Assembly: GCF_042453785.1 (NCBI RefSeq)
Contig: NC_091668.1
Span: 19,131,001 to 19,195,000, forward strand
Direction: 5' to 3'
Length of the DNA stretch: 64,000 nt
From: Malus domestica
Lineage: Eukaryota > Streptophyta > Magnoliopsida > Rosales > Rosaceae
Part shown: one piece after another, positions 58,846 to 64,000 of the stretch
How positions within the stretch are numbered: position 1 is the stretch's first letter
How the letters are laid out: each line of letters begins with the position of its first letter
The notes under the pieces: generated by a model
Database searches by the model: none
What the model was told of the DNA's origin: nothing
The model's input: the letters and a program-made list of their open reading frames with translations, nothing else
Made by a program: the position numbers and the translations under genes

Positions 58846-59056
58846 GGATCCTCTCTGAATCCACTTTGTGGGGATTCTAGGGATCTCCATATCCTAGCCG
58901 TTTATCGTACATCATGCGGTCAGTTTTTATCAGGTACTTTTTGTGTTTAAGTTTAAATAAAAAAGTTAAATGAGTTTTGACCACACGATACACGATAAAT
59001 GATTAAGATTTGAGGATCTCTAAGATATCTACAATTTGGATCCGGATGGGATCCAA
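58846..59056. mobile_element. MITE, family C copy 3
   Basis: 'ggatcctctctgaatcca' and 'ctttgtggggattctaggg' on the left pair with 'aggatctctaagatatctac' and 'ggatccggatgggatcc' on the right. The middle shares 'atcgtacatcatgcggtca' with 32066-33152. The target duplication is not clear. Confidence 0.7.
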
Positions 59057-60146
59057 ATCCAAACAAAAAGGTCTCAATACACAATTTTATTATTATTTTC
59101 TATCTCACTTCAACGACAAATTTAGTATCGAATTATTAAAGATTGATTAGTTGACTTAACCTGACCTCCACCCCATTGATATCCTTGTTTAAATAAAAAC
59201 ATTCTCTATCATTACACTTAGGCATAATTCACTTGGTACATTAGTAGTTCATAATTAATTGGAATCATACACACCATCCACACGAATCAAACCCAAGACT
59301 TCTTATTTACAGATGAAATTTTTTTTCAATAAACCATAGTATTAAGTTGCCATAACTAATTTTTACTAAAATATTGTAATTTCATCAACTAATATAATCT
59401 CCACACCTTTAAGAATTCAAAAATACAAATCTTATTATCTAGTTGCGGCATAATTTTTTTAAAATTGCCTTAAAGTGAAACAATGTAAGGGTCGACGACG
59501 GTTTTGTGACAACATAAGTAGACATTAATTATTAATTAATCTTTATTCAAGGACAATGAAGAATAAAACCACTCAGTTATTCAATATTTTTATGATAGTA
59601 AAAGAAACTGTTCGTGTCTTTAACATATGATAAGAAGCTTCCAATGTTTTCGCGAGCAGCCCCAAATGTTTCAATCAAATCAAACAAGTCCAAGCCCTAA
59701 TAATCTATCGAACGAAACTCTATAGAGTATGTTCAATATCGCATGAAGGTACTAATGTAAATGTTATACTATGGTTGAACGACAATGTTATACTTTAGAA
59801 CGACATTGTTGTATAACATAATGTCATCAACAATATGAGTAAATTTGGTAACACCAAGTAATTTTATGATTGTCGAACCAGTAGTTTTTATTTTATTTTT
59901 TTAAGTTGTCATGTGTCAATAATACAAATATATATATATATATATATGTAAGTTTGTATTTATATGATATTTTGTTACTGCTAATAACGTTGAACCCATT
60001 TTATGTAAGTTGCTTCAAAATGTTTGAACAATACTTGAGTAGTGAGTGAGTGAGTGCATGAGTGGGGCTTGGCATGCTTCATGCTTCGGCCTATACAAGA
60101 AACTAAAATAAAAAGAAAAAGGGAAAAAGGTTACAAATTCTATAAG
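59057..60146. other. AT-rich spacer with a reversed SINE remnant
   Basis: No gene is seen. 59222-59345 on the minus strand follows the SINE order, with 'atactatggtttattgaaa' at its start and 'gggtttgattcgtgtgga' in its body. An (AT)n run lies at 59930-59946. Confidence 0.45.
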
Positions 60147-60705
60147 ACCATATCTAACCTTTGAGTTTTAACTTAGAAACAGTTTTTCTGTTTCAACGTT
60201 TCTGAGTTAAATTTTTAGCCCAAAATGATTAAAGAATGAATTTAGCATAATTTTTTTCTTAAAGTAACTTAAAAAAAATTATTTAGGTTATCCTAATTTA
60301 ATTTTATGAATGTATTAACCTAAAAATATTTAGAATAAAAAAAATATTGAAAAATCACTAAATCGACATCATAAAACTCATGTAACACTATGAAAGAACA
60401 TGAAACACACGAAATAATTTTTTTTAATTACTTTAGCCGTTGGATTTAAATTTAGACTATTAAATATTTTTTTACCATTGAATTTGATCATATTAGATCT
60501 TAGTCGTTGGATTCAATAAGTTTATAAATATAAGCTTAAAAAGAAATACACATATATGATGAGTTAGCCAACTAACCCAAGGAGAAATTCTGGTATAAAT
60601 TTGTTGCAAAAATGAATTTTGGTTTAAAACTTATATTTGGCTTAAGGGATAGAGTAAATTGGGATTAAAACTTAAAATTTGAGTTTTAGTCCAAGGTTGG
60701 AGGGA
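60147..60705. mobile_element. Harbinger-like non-autonomous element upstream of the transporter gene
   Basis: The left end 'gaccatatctaacctttgag' and, in complement, right end 'ccaaccttggactaaaactc' are inverted and resemble the termini at 20121 and 25262. The interior shares 'cctaaaaatattta', 'gccgttggatttaaattta' and 'gttggattcaataa' with the foldback element at 20121-21363. The right end abuts a (GGGA)n run, hiding any duplication. Confidence 0.72.
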
Positions 60706-60746
60706 GGGAGGGAGGGAGGGAGGGAGAGAGAGAGAGAGAGGGAGAG
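60703..60746. repeat. (GGGA)n(GA)n microsatellite
   Basis: Perfect tetra- and dinucleotide runs just upstream of the probable transcription start of the transporter gene. The complement is the CT-rich tract common in plant 5' leaders. Confidence 0.95.
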
Positions 60747-61087
60747 CATTTCCATGCGTGAGAGTTCAAACGTTTTGGGAACACCAACGTAACGAATTAA
60801 AAACAGAAGGACAAATCACATGGGACTAAACACAACACACACACAAGCGAGAGAGAAAGGGCAGCTTAATCTCAACAATTTCTCACACCCGTTACGCTAA
60901 TTAGGGTTCTTAATTCCCTGATCCCCCATCTCTCCATAGCTCCCATAACTCTGTTTTCCCTCTGTTTCTGCAACAAAACCCATCTGGGTCGGTTTTGTTT
61001 CTGGAAATTGTGAGGTGGGTGCGATAGGAGTTTTTGTGGGTGCGTTTGTGATCTGGATCTCTTTTAATTGAGTGATCTGGGTCTGAG
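60747..61087 (+). promoter_or_regulatory. Probable core promoter and 5' UTR of the transporter gene
   Basis: This holds an (AC)n-like patch (60829-60846), a 'gagagagaaaggg' motif and a leader with no upstream ATG close to the start codon. No TATA box is obvious. Confidence 0.4.
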
Positions 61088-64000
61088 ATGGAGGAGTCTT
61101 GGCTGTGCCAGTGGAGCGTCATTAGATCTCTCCTCGCAATTCTTCAGTGGTGGGGTTTTAATGTCACCGTAATTGTCATGAACAAGTGGATCTTTCAGGT
61201 CTCTGCTCTTTTGCCTTTCCCATATTTTCTTGATTTCGATTTGTACCTTTTCATTTGTAGATTTTGTGAACTGGGTTTGCTTAATTTTCCTCAGTTGATA
61301 CCTTACTTTCTAAATTTTTTGCAAGGGTTATTGGTTTTGATATAATTAAGGACATATGTATTGGGTTTTGCATTTTATGAATTTAGCTGAATTTTTCCAT
61401 TCTCTTTCGATTTTTGCTCTGTTATAATTCTAATTTATTGATATGGTTAAATTATGGAAAATGTGATCCCGATTTATTGGAATGTCATGAGCAGTATTAG
61501 AAGAAATATGGACCCCATTGTGAGGGCTGGAGTTGGATGATTTTTATTTAGATAATTGTTGTGTATAATAGCAATAGTAAGCCACAGGCACTCGAATGAA
61601 TCCCAAAAGTTTGGGCGAGACATCCATTGAGTGTTTCATTTGTTTATTTTTAACTTAATGTGAACAGCATTTAGTTATATTTTTCTTCAACAACTGCGGA
61701 ATTGCCATACTACCATGTGATCTGCCATGGCCGTCTGCCACAAATAACATAATACTATGAGATTTACCTTGGGTTTGGTTGCAAGTTGTTAGGAGAGAGG
61801 AAGGTTCTCCTAAAAGATGTAATTCTAATCATTAACGTGTTATTGGCAAGAAAATTCAGTTTAGCGGGGTTGAATTCGTGGCTTGTTCTTCCGCCTATTT
61901 TTGTATGGCTAGATGATTTGAGTTTGTTACATAGGAGAAAAATAGATATTTTGTGAATGGAATAACTAGTGACTTTCTTTATGATTAGGAAGTTTGTTTC
62001 CCCAATTGAGGTGTTTTTCTTCATGACTTTTTTATAAAGTTGAGGTTCTGGTGAATCCTTAATTTGCACCAGGACTTGATTGATAAATAATGTAATTTTC
62101 CAAAAGGAAAAGAAGATCGTCAATGGTGTCGCCATACAGTTTGTCTTTTTAAGTTGTTGACTTGTATAACATTTGATTGTCGGTTTACCATAATTTATTT
62201 GATTGTTTAGCTTTTGCACTAATCACTCAAAATTTTGAACTAATAACAACCTAAGTCTTTTAAGTTTTTAGAGAAATTATTCAGTGGTCTGGGAGCAATA
62301 CACCTTACTCTGACATCAGTTGTTCCCCACAGTGGGCACAATCCATATTGTGTCTGAAGCAGATTACTTTCATAATTCCACATCAGTCTTATGAGTTTGC
62401 ATGGTGGCCATCATGGTGTCCCTAATTTTAAAGTGTTTTTGTTTTATGCAGAAACTGGATTTTAAGTTTCCCCTAACGGTGTCATGCATTCATTTCATAT
62501 GCTCGGCCATTGGAGCATACATCGTAATCAAGGTTTTGAAACTTAAACCACTAATAACAGTTGACCCTGAAGATCGCTGGAGAAGAATATTTCCCATGTC
62601 ATTTGTGTTCTGTATTAACATAGTGTTGGGCAATGTGAGCTTACGTTACATTCCAGTTTCCTTTATGCAGACCATAAAGTCGTTCACTCCTGCAACAACA
62701 GGTGAGCTCCAGAAGATTTCTAACAGTGTATAAAATTGACGTCACCTTTAAAATGTTATACTGTGTTGTGACTTCAACTGACCTCAAAGGTTTCTAACAG
62801 TTGTTTTGCAGTGGCTGGTATGGAGAAAGTACTTTGATTGGAGAATTTGGTGTTCTTTGATACCCATTGTTGGAGGAATTCTACTTACCTCTGCTACAGA
62901 GCTTAGTTTCAATATGTTTGGATTTTGTGCTGCCTTATTTGGTTGTCTCGCTACTTCCACAAAGACGATCCTTGCAGAATCTCTTTTGCATGGATACAAA
63001 TTTGACAGGTAGTATTTTTGTGTTTGCGGCCTTTAGATTGTTACCGTTACCTTCTTCTTGAAGTTTTTGTCAATTATGCTTACTTTATTTTTGTAGTTGT
63101 GATAATTTCTTATATGCGTGATGTCTTGTGCACAAATATGAAATATGTTGTTTAAACTTGGTGCGATGGCAAGTGCCTTCGCCCATGAGCGGTAGGTGTC
63201 GGGTTCGAGACTTGGGAGCAGCCTCTCCATAAATGGGGGTAAGGCTAGCCGACATTCACCTTTCCCAGACCCTGCGTAAAGCAGGAGCCTTGTGCACTGG
63301 GTACGACCTTTACCTTTTAAACATTTTGATTCACTGTTATTACACTTTCACTCTCATACAATGTTCACGAGCCTATAAGTTGAAGATATAAATTTGCAAT
63401 CAGGTTCTGTACCAAACCTTCCAATATCAGTGTGTTGAAAGACCCCACTATAAAGATGATCTCCAAACCTCCATAATGGCAGCTCTAATTGATATGATAT
63501 CCTGCTGAATACTGCATTTTCTCATTTTATTGGATTATTGAATAATTAAATCTTCAAATAAGAAGAATCTTGGTTGAATGAGTATAAGAATTTATGACAC
63601 AAAATGCTCCTTTGCATTTTTATGAAAGAAGTTCATATAATATGTGCGATCCATGCGGTTCTTACAAGGCAATTAGTGTGATTGAGCATTTGGAAATGTT
63701 CTGAATATAGAAAGCAATTTTTATGGTGATGTGCCCTTAATGATGCAAAATTGCTGAGCAGTCTTGGAATTTTCTATAGGCTTATAGTCTTAGAACTGTT
63801 TGGATTGCCTTGTCATCCTTGTGAGGAATATGTGGGATTGAGTCCTTCTTCAGTGCAAACAACCCTTTTGTTGTTTTGTTTGTACCTTGTAGGAAATGAG
63901 CGCATTAACATCAGCCATTTCTTTTCCTTCCATATTTTAAAATCCTCAACCCTGGCATCTTGTTTGTTATTCTGATTTTCCTGCCTTGAAATTCCGTCAT
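61088..64000 (+). CDS. UDP-galactose transporter 1-like protein, 5' part
   Basis: Exons 61088-61198, 62452-62701 and 62801-63008 give the first 189 or so residues; the rest lies beyond the window. The product belongs to the nucleotide-sugar/triose-phosphate translocator family of Golgi membranes, which exchanges a nucleotide sugar for a nucleotide. 'LAILQWWGFNVTVIVMNKWI' opens the first membrane segment. 'KLDFKFPLTVSCIHF', 'PEDRWRRIFPMSFVFCINIV', 'SLRYIPVSFMQTIKSFTPAT' and 'CAALFGCLATSTKTILAESL' follow, as I recall for Arabidopsis UDP-GALT1 (At1g77610) and its close relative. All three exons are in frame. Two acceptors compete before exon 3; only the one at 62800 keeps the frame. Substrate is inferred from the family. 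Confidence 0.88.
63159..63318 (+). mobile_element. Au-type SINE in the third transporter intron
   Basis: A box 'ggtgcgatggcaagt', B box 'gggttcgagac' and the diagnostic tail 'ccttgtgcactgggtacgac' identify an Au SINE. 'tttaaac' occurs near both ends (63152 and 63317), a possible target duplication. Confidence 0.85.

Overview
This is plant nuclear DNA. It has spliced genes with GT-AG introns, long AT-rich spacers and a dense load of transposable elements. The best guess for the source is an apple or pear relative (Rosaceae, tribe Maleae). That guess rests on my recollection of the repeats (a Cassandra element with its 5S-like LTR, a 'TGTGACGACCC' LTR family, a coiled-coil repeat ORF), not on a search.

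Four protein genes look intact as far as they can be read: an eS27 ribosomal protein gene (9620-10120, +), a small conserved membrane-anchored protein of 117 aa (21879-22523, +), a mitochondrial RecA of the RECA3 type (34118-37467, eight exons, 389 aa, +), and the first three exons of a UDP-galactose-transporter-like gene that runs off the right edge (61088 onward, +). Three larger genes are broken: the front part of a PDS5 cohesin-cofactor gene (5911-2718, -), a Mutator-like transposase fused to an OTU cysteine-protease domain (14302-17910, +), and a PIF/Harbinger transposase with three in-frame stops (27414-about 25957, -).

Layout. 1-2110: repeat-encoded coiled-coil ORF and an RTE-type LINE tail. 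2718-6170: PDS5 pseudogene and its old promoter. 6610-9169: a foldback element with a 9-bp target duplication and two MITEs. 9620-10120: eS27. 10908-12795: two related minisatellite arrays in opposite orientation. 14302-17910: MULE-OTU gene with LINE remains in its first intron. 19000-21363: a retroposon with an 18-bp target duplication, then a foldback element. 21879-23300: the 117-aa gene. 24635-27902: a Harbinger element nested in a relative. 28984-33921: MITE, foldback element, SINE and two hAT elements. 34118-37467: RECA3. 39195-50900: a second, gutted copy of the 117-aa gene, split by a 10-kb LTR element and by a Harbinger-like element. 50901-60746: AT-rich sequence with MITEs, SINEs and a possible solo LTR. 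61088-64000: transporter gene.

The host genes are housekeeping genes with no shared pathway. The most informative feature is the insertion record: many elements have readable target-site duplications, so their order can be worked out. The two most unusual structures are a Cassandra element whose two LTRs face each other, inserted as one unit (41634-42389), and the inverted pair of minisatellite arrays (10908-12795).
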